DNA of 45,636 nt from assembly GCA_937902395.1 (NCBI GenBank), contig CALGTV010000058.1:1-45636 (forward strand), given 5' to 3'. Below, in pieces: positions 8,620 through 16,552 of the stretch (position 1 is the first letter of the stretch; the number at the start of each line of letters is the position of its first letter). The DNA comes from an uncultured Ruminococcus sp. GTDB lineage: Bacteria; Bacillota; Clostridia; Oscillospirales; Ruminococcaceae. Position numbers and translations under genes: made by a program. The notes below the pieces were generated by a model. It did no database searches, was not told the origin of the DNA, and saw nothing but the letters and a program-made list of their open reading frames with translations.

Positions 8620-9078
8620 ATGGAAATTTTCCGCGCTGATAAAAAATCTTCGGAATCCCTTTTCAGCCGCCTTTCAGACCTTGACAAGCAATGCGTTGGC
8701 AATGACGGCTGGTCTGCGGAATCCTTTAAATCCGAGACAGAAAAGGACAACGGAATCGTGCTTTATGCCGTAGAAAATGACATTGTAACAGGACTGATTT
8801 GCGGCTATTTTGCGGCAGATGAAGCAGATATCACAAGCATTGCAGTTGCTCCCGAATACAGACGGCAGGGAATCGCCGCAAAGCTTATGCATGAATTTCT
8901 CGGAACACTTCCTGATATTACTAAATGTATATTTCTTGAAGTTCGGGAATCGAATTCTGCCGCCATAGGTTTATACGAAAAATTTGGATTTAAAAAATTA
9001 TCTATAAGGAAAAACTTTTATAGTTTTCCCGACGAAAATGCAGTTGTAATGCAACTTTTAATGAATAAAGAGGATTGA
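8620..9078 (+). CDS. rimI: RimI-type ribosomal-protein/protein N-acetyltransferase
   Basis: A 152-residue GNAT protein. The acetyl-CoA loop is ITSIAVAPEYRRQGIAAKLM (RRQGIA), followed by the RimI-like FLEVRESNSAAIGLYEKFGF block, in which the Asn-x-x-Ala-Ile-x-Leu-Tyr pattern is characteristic. RimI acetylates the N-terminal alanine of ribosomal protein S18 and is often encoded beside tsaD and tsaB, as here: tsaD begins two bases after this stop. I chose the ATG at 8620 with its AAGGAG site; the longer frame from 8533 overlaps polA. The substrate is inferred. Confidence 0.85.
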   Translation: MEIFRADKKSSESLFSRLSDLDKQCVGNDGWSAESFKSETEKDNGIVLYAVENDIVTGLICGYFAADEADITSIAVAPEYRRQGIAAKLMHEFLGTLPDITKCIFLEVRESNSAAIGLYEKFGFKKLSIRKNFYSFPDENAVVMQLLMNKED

Positions 9079-9080
9079 AA

Positions 9081-10097
9081 ATGTTAATTTTAGGAATAGA
9101 AAGCTCCTGCGATGAAACTGCCGCAAGCGTGTGCGAGGATTTCAGAAATATTTGCTCATCGGTAATTTCAACGCAGATTGAGGAACATAAGAAATACGGC
9201 GGAGTTGTGCCAGAAATCGCCTCTCGCCGCCATTGCGAAAATATTCTCGCGGTAACAAAACAGGCGCTGAAAGAGGCTGATGTCACTCTTGCCGACCTTG
9301 ACGGCATTGCTGTAACATATGCTCCAGGACTTATCGGCGCACTGCTGGTTGGCGTTAATTTTGCCAAATCTCTGGCATTTTCCGCTGAAAAACCACTGAT
9401 TCCTGTGCATCATATTGCTGGGCATATCGCCGCAAATTACATCTGCCACAAGGAACTTGAACCGCCCTATCTGTGCATTGTCGCAAGCGGCGCGCACAGT
9501 CATCTCATTGAAGTGCTGAGTTATACTGAATTCCGTGTAATCGGCAGAACTCGCGATGATGCGGCTGGAGAATGCTTTGACAAATGCGCGAGAGCTATGG
9601 GATTCCCCTATCCCGGCGGTGTGCATATTGACAAAGCCGCGCAGAATGGCAATCCTGCGGCATTTAAGCTCCCACACCCTGCCGTTGCAGGAACTGAATT
9701 TGATTTCAGTTTTTCGGGATTGAAAACCTCGGTTATTAATATGCTTCATCATGCTGACCAGAAAGGTGAAATAATCGACAAAAACGATTTATCGGCAAGT
9801 ATTCAGCGCACTATTTCTGAAATAATAACTGAAAAAACTATCAGCGCCGCTGAGGAATACGGATACAAAAAAATTGCCCTTGCAGGCGGTGTTTCGGCAA
9901 ATACCGGAGTTCGTACCGCCCTTGGAACTGCCTGCGCAGAGCGTGGATTTGAGTTTTATATGCCCGAATTAAAACTTTGCGGCGATAATGCGGCTATGAT
10001 TGCCTGTCAAGGAAGCTATAATTTTGCCGCGGGAATCACTGCTGATGAAAGTCTTAATGCGGTGGCTACCATGCCAATGGATAACATAATTTACTGA
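9081..10097 (+). CDS. tsaD: tRNA N6-threonylcarbamoyladenosine transferase TsaD
   Basis: A 338-residue protein of the Kae1/Qri7/TsaD family (formerly called glycoprotease, Gcp). The N-terminus is GIESSCDETAASV, the iron/zinc-binding motif is VHHIAGH near residue 110, and the nucleotide-binding loops include ALAGGVSANTG near 275. With TsaB and TsaE it transfers threonylcarbamoyl to A37 of ANN-decoding tRNAs; those partners are not in this window. I chose the ATG at 9081, which has GAGG 7 bases upstream, rather than the in-frame TTG at 9075. It is co-transcribed with polA and rimI. Confidence 0.96.
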   Translation: MLILGIESSCDETAASVCEDFRNICSSVISTQIEEHKKYGGVVPEIASRRHCENILAVTKQALKEADVTLADLDGIAVTYAPGLIGALLVGVNFAKSLAFSAEKPLIPVHHIAGHIAANYICHKELEPPYLCIVASGAHSHLIEVLSYTEFRVIGRTRDDAAGECFDKCARAMGFPYPGGVHIDKAAQNGNPAAFKLPHPAVAGTEFDFSFSGLKTSVINMLHHADQKGEIIDKNDLSASIQRTISEIITEKTISAAEEYGYKKIALAGGVSANTGVRTALGTACAERGFEFYMPELKLCGDNAAMIACQGSYNFAAGITADESLNAVATMPMDNIIY

Positions 10098-10120
10098 TAA
10101 CGCTTTATAGGAGATTTGAA

Positions 10121-10837
10121 ATGAAAAAAATTTTAATGTCACTTGCTGTTTGTTTATCTGTTTTCTGCCTTTGCTCATGCGCTGAAAAAAAGTCTGAAAA
10201 TCCTGATAATTCGTCATCCAGAGTTAGTACTGCTGAAATTGACCCTGAAATTATCGGCACTTGGATGAATCAGGTAAGCGGTTATCGTTTTGGGGAAAAT
10301 CGAAAAGTCAGCCTTATTATTGATTTTTCCGAAAACGCTCATTTCACACCTGAGGGCGAATTCCAGACCATGAATGCTCTTATCACAAAGGAGAATATCT
10401 CCTACGACGGTTCAAAGGTGTATATCACAAATACGGTTTACAGTGAGGAGTATCAGGAGGACGTTACGTCCGTCCTAATCGATATGGAGCGCCTTGACGA
10501 GCCCAATCCTGACAGCATTGACGGTTATTATCATATCCTGGGCGGTGTTGCTACAGATGTTCTTGCTGAACAGTTGGGAATCCCTCCTGAGAAATTCTAT
10601 TTTGAGGGCAAGGTAGAGGGCGAAAAATTCATTATATATATGGTGGATTGCTTTGACTACGAGACAATTGACGGAAAAATTGATATGTTCGGCGACCTGA
10701 TTTCTACCTATATCAAGGGCGATTCTGAGCCTATGTCTTATGATTACACCATTGAATACGATTCTCTCAACATGACTCTCAACGATGTTGAAAGCGCTCC
10801 TGTTGAGGTTTATTATAAGGTTGAGGAAAATAAATAA
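10121..10837 (+). CDS. Putative lipoprotein, unknown function
   Basis: A 238-residue protein with a type II signal peptide (MKKILMSLAVCLSVFCLCSC, lipobox LCSC, Cys at position 20), then an acidic, Asn/Ser-rich spacer. The soluble domain begins EIIGTWMNQVSGYRFGENRK, which resembles the opening strand of lipocalin-like or extracellular beta-barrel folds. It should be anchored on the outer face of the membrane. It has an AGGAG site and follows tsaD after 23 bases, so it may ride on the polA transcript. I do not recognise the family. Confidence 0.75.
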   Translation: MKKILMSLAVCLSVFCLCSCAEKKSENPDNSSSRVSTAEIDPEIIGTWMNQVSGYRFGENRKVSLIIDFSENAHFTPEGEFQTMNALITKENISYDGSKVYITNTVYSEEYQEDVTSVLIDMERLDEPNPDSIDGYYHILGGVATDVLAEQLGIPPEKFYFEGKVEGEKFIIYMVDCFDYETIDGKIDMFGDLISTYIKGDSEPMSYDYTIEYDSLNMTLNDVESAPVEVYYKVEENK

Positions 10838-10868
10838 GGGAAAGTTCTAAAATGGAGAACAGCTAAAA

Positions 10869-11780
10869 ATGAACGAATATTACGCATCAATTTTACCGGA
10901 AGAATTTTTAATGGAAAAAGCGAAAACGGATAAAAGAATAGGCTGTGCATTGGAAAATCTTTCGCTGCTGAACGATGATGAATATAATTCTCTGTATGCC
11001 TTCTTTATGCATGAGGGGTGTGCGTCAAACTTTGTATGGAAATATACAGGCTCCTGCTATCTGATGCTGCTTCGCGAAAGAGATCCTGTACGTTTCAGAA
11101 ATAATTTCTCATCTGCTTTTTTTAAGACATACGGTTCTTGTGATAATCCTGTATTTTCGGAGGATTACACCGATTTGCAGGGATTGCTGATTGTTTGTGA
11201 TTTTGATGTTTACAAGCATCTGTTAAAACTCTCTGTTAATTCATCTGATGAAGAAATAAAACAAAATGCGGCAGAATGTATGAACGATGTTTTTGATGAT
11301 TACAAAGAAGAATTATTTGTAAAAGCGATTTTAGATGAATATTCGAAATTTAAAAGAAAATTGTATGAACTGAAAAAGCTGCAGAACAGCGTGAAAATCA
11401 GAATTAAGGATTTTTCTTCCTTTGATTTTATTTCCTTTTTTGAGGACGAAGAAATTCTTGCAAAAGTAAGAAAAATATTTCAGTATGATGCTCCTGTTGC
11501 TTACAGAAAAGCACAAAAACTCAATAATGATGTGTATTGCCAATGGCTGAATACTGTGTTTGATTCTTTGGGATTGTCTGATGATTTGGCTGTACTTCCG
11601 GACGGTGTGCCGTTATGGTGCAATATTAAGGTTATTTCATATAATGATTTTTCAAGAGAACTGATAGAGCTGAATCCTAACAAGGATTTCACATTAATTG
11701 ACCTGAATAAACAAATAGCAGTTGATTTCTCGTCGGGTGAAACAGACTATGAAATCAGAGTTCTGGAATATATGAAATAG
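10869..11780 (+). CDS. Hypothetical protein, 303 residues
   Basis: Not recognised. It is predicted to be cytosolic and mostly helical, with no signal peptide or membrane helix. It is rich in Asp/Glu, Phe and Tyr, with a Lys/Leu-rich helical stretch at about 155-180 and a more beta-like end (DFTLIDLNKQIAVDFSSGE). The start has a GGAG 11 bases upstream. It leads a group of three tightly packed small genes (gaps of 18 and 16 bases) after the lipoprotein. Size, acidity and grouping resemble orphan immunity proteins of polymorphic toxin systems, but no toxin gene is visible, so this is only a guess. Confidence 0.7.
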   Translation: MNEYYASILPEEFLMEKAKTDKRIGCALENLSLLNDDEYNSLYAFFMHEGCASNFVWKYTGSCYLMLLRERDPVRFRNNFSSAFFKTYGSCDNPVFSEDYTDLQGLLIVCDFDVYKHLLKLSVNSSDEEIKQNAAECMNDVFDDYKEELFVKAILDEYSKFKRKLYELKKLQNSVKIRIKDFSSFDFISFFEDEEILAKVRKIFQYDAPVAYRKAQKLNNDVYCQWLNTVFDSLGLSDDLAVLPDGVPLWCNIKVISYNDFSRELIELNPNKDFTLIDLNKQIAVDFSSGETDYEIRVLEYMK

Positions 11781-11798
11781 TATCTTGGAGAAAACATC

Positions 11799-12158
11799 AT
11801 GATTGAAAAAAATAAAATAATTTCATATTCATGGGATGAAATTGTATCTATGTATAAGGAACTTGAATATATGGTTGTATCGCTGGACCACCTTATTAGT
11901 TGGTTTGCAGTTCCAAAAGACGAGGAATTTGACGAGAGAGAGTTTGAAAAAGAACTTACTGATTTTATCTGTAATTCGAGAATACCTGACAGATTAAGCT
12001 ATTTAAGGTACTTGCTCAAGCTTAAAATCGACGATACAGCAGGCGATGACGATATGGGTGATATGGAGCGTGCCATGGAAAATGCAAATATACAATATTG
12101 GGAAAAACCCGGTGATTATGTTGAGTGGGAAAGAATGAAAGATTTTTATGAAATATAA
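11799..12158 (+). CDS. Hypothetical protein, 119 residues, acidic
   Basis: Not recognised. A small, strongly acidic, probably all-helical cytosolic protein with an acidic stretch DDTAGDDDMGDMERAMEN at about residues 85-102. A GGAG ribosome site lies 8 bases before the ATG, 18 bases after the preceding gene. Acidic single-domain proteins of this size are common as immunity or antitoxin proteins, but nothing in the sequence proves such a role. Confidence 0.7.
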   Translation: MIEKNKIISYSWDEIVSMYKELEYMVVSLDHLISWFAVPKDEEFDEREFEKELTDFICNSRIPDRLSYLRYLLKLKIDDTAGDDDMGDMERAMENANIQYWEKPGDYVEWERMKDFYEI

Positions 12159-12174
12159 ACAGGCAGGTGATTGA

Positions 12175-12483
12175 ATGTCTTATAGTTTTGAATTTGAGCG
12201 CTCAGTTGTCAGGGAATATAATGATTTTTGCATTAATCCCGATATACCGTTATTTATGCAGCTTGATAAATTAAAAGAGGATTTGATTCAGATTGAATAT
12301 GAATCAGGACATGTACTGGACGTAGGGTGGTATCCTGAATTCAAATTAAAAGGGTGCTTTAAGATATGCGTTATAAAGTCCGATGAGATAATATATGAAA
12401 AAAGCACCAGAAACATCAAAAAACTGAAACAGCTTACAGAAGAAGCTGTACGATTAATCACGGATTCAAATGTGTTGAAATAA
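12175..12483 (+). CDS. Hypothetical protein, 102 residues
   Basis: Not recognised. A compact alpha/beta protein: a helix up to about residue 40, beta strands around VLDVGWYPEFKLKGCFKICV and a C-terminal helix. It has an AGGTGA ribosome site and begins 16 bases after the previous stop. It is the last gene of the plus-strand run; a strong terminator starts three bases after its stop codon. Confidence 0.7.
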   Translation: MSYSFEFERSVVREYNDFCINPDIPLFMQLDKLKEDLIQIEYESGHVLDVGWYPEFKLKGCFKICVIKSDEIIYEKSTRNIKKLKQLTEEAVRLITDSNVLK

Positions 12484-12486
12484 ATT

Positions 12487-12520
12487 AACGGCTGATTGCA
12501 GAAATCAGCCGTTGTTTTTT
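12487..12520 (+). terminator. Terminator of the polA-to-12483 gene run
   Basis: AACGGCTGATT pairs with AATCAGCCGTT around a short loop, followed by GTTTTTTC. The right arm contains the stop codon of the convergent tadA gene, so the 3' ends of the two transcripts overlap. Confidence 0.92.
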
Positions 12521-12966
12521 CTTTTATTACGAAGCATTTTAAAAAATTCCGTAAGCTTTCCCGAACATTCATGCTCTGATATGCCGCCATATACATTGGG
12601 TTTGTGATTATAGGGCAGGCTGAACATCTTCTGTACCGATTCAGCCGAGCCGCTTTTGTAATCATAAGCTCCGAAATAGACATCATCTATACGTGAATTG
12701 ATTATCGCTCCGCAGCACATGGGGCAGGGTTCAAGGGTAACATAAATTGCACAGTCGGGAAGCCGCCAGCCTCCAAGCTTTTTGCATGCTTCATCAATAG
12801 CGTAAAGCTCCGCGTGTGCAAGGGCGTTTTTCTCGATTTCACGACGATTGCGCCCCTCCCCTATTATTTCTCCTGTGGATTTTTTTACCACCACTGCTCC
12901 CACCGGCACTTCGCCATCGTCGAATGCCTCCTGTGCAAGCTCTAACGCGCGTTTCATGTAATCCAC
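12505..12966 (-). CDS. tadA: tRNA-specific adenosine deaminase TadA
   Basis: A 153-residue zinc deaminase that converts A34 to inosine in tRNA-Arg(ACG). The catalytic HAE motif (LAHAELYAIDEACK) and the zinc-binding PCPMC (TLEPCPMCCGAI) are present. I chose the GTG at 12966, giving VDYMKRALELAQEA, because a GGCGGTGAT ribosome site precedes it and the G of this GTG is the last base of the upstream TAG stop. This one-base overlap points to translational coupling with the upstream membrane protein gene. An ATG three codons later (12957) is the alternative. Confidence 0.94.
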   Translation of the reverse strand: MDYMKRALELAQEAFDDGEVPVGAVVVKKSTGEIIGEGRNRREIEKNALAHAELYAIDEACKKLGGWRLPDCAIYVTLEPCPMCCGAIINSRIDDVYFGAYDYKSGSAESVQKMFSLPYNHKPNVYGGISEHECSGKLTEFFKMLRNKRKNNG

Positions 12967-14126
12967 TACATCACCGCCTTTATCAAGGCATAGGTTACGC
13001 AAAGTATGGCAACTGCGGAAAATGGAAACGTTCTTGTTGCATACATCATTCGCTTGCCAAAGGAAACTGATGAACTGTAATGTGCCAACCTCAGTTTTGT
13101 TTTTTTCATAGAGAATCGGAAATATATCAGTCCTGCTGTGCCTAAAAGTACTATTGCCGCCATAAACAGATTACGCATCATAGGCATATTGTCAGATGTG
13201 TCTGTTTCAATAAGTGAAAGGGTAAGCTCGTACATCTTATATATGATATTAACTGCAAAAGCTGTGAAAATACTGCCGCTTGAAAGCATGCCACAGCATC
13301 CCACAAATGTTATGAGGAATACAGCAGGCATAGTGCGGAAGTCCTGTGTCAACACCGCCGCTGTCAGCGATGTAATAAGAATTGCAAAAGTATCCCCAAA
13401 CTGCCGCAAAACAGTAAATGATGCTCCGCAGAACAAAAGCTGTGTTAAAATCGGCAGAATAAGTATATCAAATACCGTATAGATTATAAACTCAAATTGA
13501 TTCCAGATTGAAATATCCGCCTGATTTGCGCCGAAAAATGCAACAACTTCTCTTACTTCCATTGAATATGCTGAGGGAATTGTTGCTACGACACATACCA
13601 TAAATGCCGCGGCTATAGATCCCACAAGAGCGGATGGATTGTTCATGCTTCCCATAATTTCGGCTTTTTTCGGCACTTTGAGTTTGAAATGAAGATAAAA
13701 CAGCGGAATTGCCATTTTTATAATATCAAATATAATAAGCGTCAGTACAACTTCATGACAGCCGCCATATACGGTGGAACTTGAAAAACTTGTATGTATA
13801 TCTAATCCCAGAAACTCCAGAGCATATATAAGAAGTTTGGAAATAACATCATCAAATACAACATACATCAGCGCGGCATATCCAAGGGTGTGGAATATCC
13901 TTGCGAGCACTTTTTTTTCTGCCGCTTCACATGAATTTTCTACAAATCCTCTGCCGTCAATATATATGCGTTCACGCTGATTTTTCTTGAAATCAAAGGA
14001 GTATCTGTTTCCCCTGCGCTTTCTCCATTGGCGGAAGTTTTCATTATATGTCTCATTCTGAGTTGAATAATCAAATTCGTCAATAACATTTATGATATCT
14101 TTTTCTTCTCTAACTGTATTCGTCAA
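12966..14126 (-). CDS. CPBP-like membrane protein lacking catalytic residues
   Basis: A 386-residue protein with a charged cytosolic N-terminal segment of about 75 residues and then about eight to nine membrane helices. Residues 223-300 follow the spacing of a CPBP protease core (PILTQLLFCG, GDTFAILITSL, GSIFTAFAVN). However, Thr228-Gln229 stand where the catalytic Glu-Glu belongs, Cys233 replaces the Arg, and Gln261 and Asn293 sit where the histidines are expected. It is therefore probably a non-proteolytic relative. The start is a TTG with a GGGGGAG site; no ATG or GTG is available nearby. It is coupled to tadA. The family assignment is my inference from pattern. Confidence 0.7.
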   Translation of the reverse strand: MTNTVREEKDIINVIDEFDYSTQNETYNENFRQWRKRRGNRYSFDFKKNQRERIYIDGRGFVENSCEAAEKKVLARIFHTLGYAALMYVVFDDVISKLLIYALEFLGLDIHTSFSSSTVYGGCHEVVLTLIIFDIIKMAIPLFYLHFKLKVPKKAEIMGSMNNPSALVGSIAAAFMVCVVATIPSAYSMEVREVVAFFGANQADISIWNQFEFIIYTVFDILILPILTQLLFCGASFTVLRQFGDTFAILITSLTAAVLTQDFRTMPAVFLITFVGCCGMLSSGSIFTAFAVNIIYKMYELTLSLIETDTSDNMPMMRNLFMAAIVLLGTAGLIYFRFSMKKTKLRLAHYSSSVSFGKRMMYATRTFPFSAVAILCVTYALIKAVM

Positions 14127-14465
14127 GTATACTCCCCCTTTCAGAAATATGACTTTAGGGAACCCCTGCCGCCTTGAAAAAATATCATTCGGAATTCTCT
14201 TTACATAATTATCCTATCATATTATTTTAACATTTTTTCAGCATGATATTGTTATGATTTGTATAACTGTTTATTAATTTTTTGTGAATATGTTGTATTT
14301 CAATATTTTGGTGAAATCTCTAAAAATATTACCTGCAAAACGTCAATTCATGAGTAATATCTCGAATTTTTCTCAATATATTGACATTTCCTGAAAAATA
14401 TGATATTATAATGTTGTTGTATTGTATCTTCTTCGGAAGAATAATAACAAGGAGGAAAATTTAAT
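14127..14465. other. Divergent intergenic region upstream of the ECF S-component gene
   Basis: About 340 AT-rich bases between the TTG-started membrane protein gene (minus) and the ECF S component (plus). It contains the plus promoter at 14381-14409 and, in the short leader, a UUCG-capped 5-bp hairpin (14427-14440). I looked for a vitamin riboswitch before the transporter and saw none: only about 45 bases lie between the expected start of transcription and the start codon. Confidence 0.55.
14381..14409 (+). promoter_or_regulatory. Sigma-A promoter of the ECF S-component gene
   Basis: TTGACA (14381-14386) and TATTAT (14404-14409) with a 17-base spacer. Confidence 0.8.
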
Positions 14466-15098
14466 ATGAACAAAAAGGTCGATACCAAAAAACTGGCATT
14501 GTTTGGTCTCCTCACGGCTCTTGTAGTGGTTATCACACCACTGAACATCCCCGTAGGTGCGCTCTCAATGTCAATGGCGATGATACCCGTCGCTATCGCT
14601 GCAATTGCTCTTGGCCCTGTAGGCGGTGCTGTCATAGGAGCTGTTTGGGGTGTGTGCAGTTTTCTTCAGTGTTTTGCCGGAATTCTCGGCGTAAGCGCTA
14701 TGGGTGTATTTACATTTGAAATCAGCCCTGTGCTGACTTTTGTACAGCGTTTTGTTCCGCGAATTCTCGAGGGCTTCCTCGCAGGCTGGATTTTCAGAAT
14801 CATGTCCAAGCTGACACATCCGAAAATTGCCTGCTTTATTACAGGATTTTCTACAGCGCTTCTCAATACAGTGTTATTTATGAGTGCGCTTGTTCTTCTT
14901 TTCGGTAATAATCAGGAATTCGTTGATAAGTATATGGGTGACCAGTCCCCTATTGCATGGATTGTTACATCTATAACAGTTAATGCTGTGCCTGAAATGA
15001 TTGCTTCAACTATTGTGGCAGGTGCCGTAGGTTTTGCGCTCTGTCAGGCTAAGCTTATCAGCGTTCCTGAAAAAAAGAAAAAATCTGCAATCGCTTAA
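14466..15098 (+). CDS. ECF transporter S component (substrate-binding membrane subunit)
   Basis: A 210-residue protein with about six hydrophobic helices and the ECF S-component style N-terminus (KKLALFGLLTALVVVITPLN), whose conserved small residues in helix 1 contact the T component. Further family-like stretches are IALGPVGGAVIGAVWG and PRILEGFLAGWIF. ECF transporters import vitamins and trace compounds using a shared EcfA/A'/T energising module, which is encoded elsewhere. The substrate cannot be read from the sequence; pantothenate-type or uncharacterised S proteins look closest from memory. It is monocistronic, with an AAGGAGG site and a terminator at 15114-15143. Confidence 0.85.
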   Translation: MNKKVDTKKLALFGLLTALVVVITPLNIPVGALSMSMAMIPVAIAAIALGPVGGAVIGAVWGVCSFLQCFAGILGVSAMGVFTFEISPVLTFVQRFVPRILEGFLAGWIFRIMSKLTHPKIACFITGFSTALLNTVLFMSALVLLFGNNQEFVDKYMGDQSPIAWIVTSITVNAVPEMIASTIVAGAVGFALCQAKLISVPEKKKKSAIA

Positions 15099-15113
15099 TA
15101 TACAATACAACAC

Positions 15114-15143
15114 AGCCTCCCGATGATTTGTCGGGAGGCTTTC
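15114..15143 (+). terminator. Terminator after the ECF S-component gene
   Basis: AGCCTCCCGA pairs with TCGGGAGGCT around TGATTTG, then TTTC. The loop and arms recur almost unchanged at 15504-15535. Confidence 0.88.
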
Positions 15144-15169
15144 ATTAAAAAGTGAAATGGAGGCATACA

Positions 15170-15499
15170 ATGAAAAGAAATGCATCTAAGTCAAAAAAAG
15201 CAACAATTATATTATCAGTGGTAGTGGCGGCAATACTTTTAATAATTGGATTTTTTATAATCAGGGAAAATATTCTGCGTAAAGCAGAGTATAAAGGCAA
15301 TGTATTTCGTTTTGACGGAATGGTTTATGAAGAAATCGATTATAAAGAAATTGAACCTTACAAAGAAACATACAAGGTTGTGTGTAAAACAACAGACGGC
15401 GACTGGACGTTGTATAAAATTGAAGAATATCCGGATTGTGAATACCTTGTTGCACGATGCGGTTGGGAAGCACGTGTTATTAAAAAAGTGAATGAGTGA
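15170..15499 (+). CDS. Small single-pass membrane protein, unknown function
   Basis: A 109-residue protein with a basic N-terminus (KRNASKSKK), one membrane helix at about residues 11-32 and an extracytoplasmic domain rich in Tyr, Glu and Lys with two Cys (VCKTT, DCEYLVARCGW). The ATG at 15170 has a GGAGG site 7 bases upstream; an in-frame GTG at 15152 lacks one. It lies between two near-identical terminators and has no clear promoter of its own, so expression may depend on read-through. Not recognised. Confidence 0.72.
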   Translation: MKRNASKSKKATIILSVVVAAILLIIGFFIIRENILRKAEYKGNVFRFDGMVYEEIDYKEIEPYKETYKVVCKTTDGDWTLYKIEEYPDCEYLVARCGWEARVIKKVNE

Positions 15500-15503
15500 A
15501 CTA

Positions 15504-15535
15504 AACCTCCAGATGATTTGTCGGGAGGTTTTTTG
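15504..15535 (+). terminator. Terminator after the small membrane protein gene
   Basis: AACCTCC and GGGAGGTT arms enclose a loop that contains the same GATGATTTGTC core as the terminator at 15114. TTTTTT follows. Confidence 0.9.
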
Positions 15536-15576
15536 GCATTTCAGTAACTGAATTCGGCAGGTTATGTCATAGACTA

Positions 15577-15605
15577 TTGAAAATATAAAGCTCATATGAT
15601 ACAAT
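15577..15605 (+). promoter_or_regulatory. Promoter of the LytTR/DUF3021/ABC operon
   Basis: TTGAAA (15577-15582) and TACAAT (15600-15605) with a 17-base spacer. The GTG start is 21 bases downstream of the -10 box, so the leader is very short. Confidence 0.75.
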
Positions 15606-15625
15606 TATTTCAAAGAGGTGATACC

Positions 15626-16066
15626 GTGAAAATAATTATAAATACCGATGAAAAGTTTATCGATACGGAAATTATCATAAATACAAGAAGTATTACGCCT
15701 GAACTGGAAAAAATAATCAGCACTCTGCGGATTCTTGACAGACAGATTGCCGCAATTAAGGACGATGAAGCTTTTATCGTAGATGTAAACAGTATCATAT
15801 ATGCTGAATCAGTGGACAGGAAAACATTTATATACACCGCCGATGACTGCTATGAACTGAAACAGCGGCTCTATGAAATCGAAGAACAGCTATGTCACTG
15901 CGGATTTTTCCGTGTCAGCAAATCCTGTCTTGTACAGCTGAAATATATACGTTCACTGAAATCTGAAATCAACCGCAAAATCAGAATTACACTTGAAAAC
16001 GGCGAGCAGATTATCGCTTCAAGGCAATATGCCGACGAACTGAAACACAGACTGGGGGTAAAATAA
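15626..16066 (+). CDS. LytTR-family DNA-binding regulator
   Basis: A 146-residue protein without a receiver domain. A short N-terminal part is followed by a LytTR DNA-binding domain: AFIVDVNSIIYAESVDRKTF, CGFFRVSKSCLVQLKYIRSL and IIASRQYADELKHRLG are typical LytTR strands and the C-terminal helix. The GTG at 15626 carries an AGAGGTGA site. It is followed directly by a DUF3021 membrane protein and an ABC pair, the arrangement of one-component LytTR regulatory systems in which the membrane protein restrains the regulator. It probably controls its own operon. Confidence 0.9.
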   Translation: MKIIINTDEKFIDTEIIINTRSITPELEKIISTLRILDRQIAAIKDDEAFIVDVNSIIYAESVDRKTFIYTADDCYELKQRLYEIEEQLCHCGFFRVSKSCLVQLKYIRSLKSEINRKIRITLENGEQIIASRQYADELKHRLGVK

Positions 16067-16552
16067 ATGGAAAGCAGACCTACTATTTTAAAATTTTTAC
16101 AAAAAGTTTTTGTGATTTACGGAATTACAACTTTGATTCTTAATATCTTTACGCTGTTTTTGGGCGACGATGCAAAAGAAATGTCAACTATTTTCAGTTT
16201 CGGCAGAGATGCCCTCGGAGTTAAAACGTCCATGGAATTCCTGCTTGCAACATTTATTCTCGTATTTATTGAAAATCTTTTTATGACTGATACTATTATA
16301 AAAAAAATGAAAACCACTATCAGAATATGCCTTATGTTTGTAAGCATATTTGCTGTAGTATCGCTGTTTGTAGCGGTATTCGGCTGGTTTCCTACAGATT
16401 TGGCTCTGCCATGGATATTGTTTATAATCTGCTTTGCAATCAGCTCTGCCGTCAGCACGATTATTACCGCATATTCAGAAAAACAGGAGAACAAAAAGCT
16501 TGACGAGGCTTTGAAGCGATTTAAGAGTGAGGAAAATGGGAAAAGCAATTGA
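16067..16552 (+). CDS. DUF3021 membrane protein (probable inhibitor of the LytTR regulator)
   Basis: A 161-residue protein with four hydrophobic segments (about 14-31, 60-78, 86-108 and 115-137) and a charged C-terminal tail. The size and the position directly after a stand-alone LytTR gene fit DUF3021. In streptococcal LytTR systems, membrane partners of this kind hold the regulator inactive until an envelope signal arrives; whether that applies here is inference. The ATG immediately follows the LytTR stop codon and has a GGGGG site, and the 3' end overlaps the ABC ATPase gene by 17 bases. Confidence 0.83.
   Translation: MESRPTILKFLQKVFVIYGITTLILNIFTLFLGDDAKEMSTIFSFGRDALGVKTSMEFLLATFILVFIENLFMTDTIIKKMKTTIRICLMFVSIFAVVSLFVAVFGWFPTDLALPWILFIICFAISSAVSTIITAYSEKQENKKLDEALKRFKSEENGKSN

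Noticed and set aside
14127..14465. A vitamin riboswitch before the ECF S-component gene
   Set aside because: The mapped promoter leaves only about 45 bases of leader, with one small hairpin; no known aptamer core is visible.
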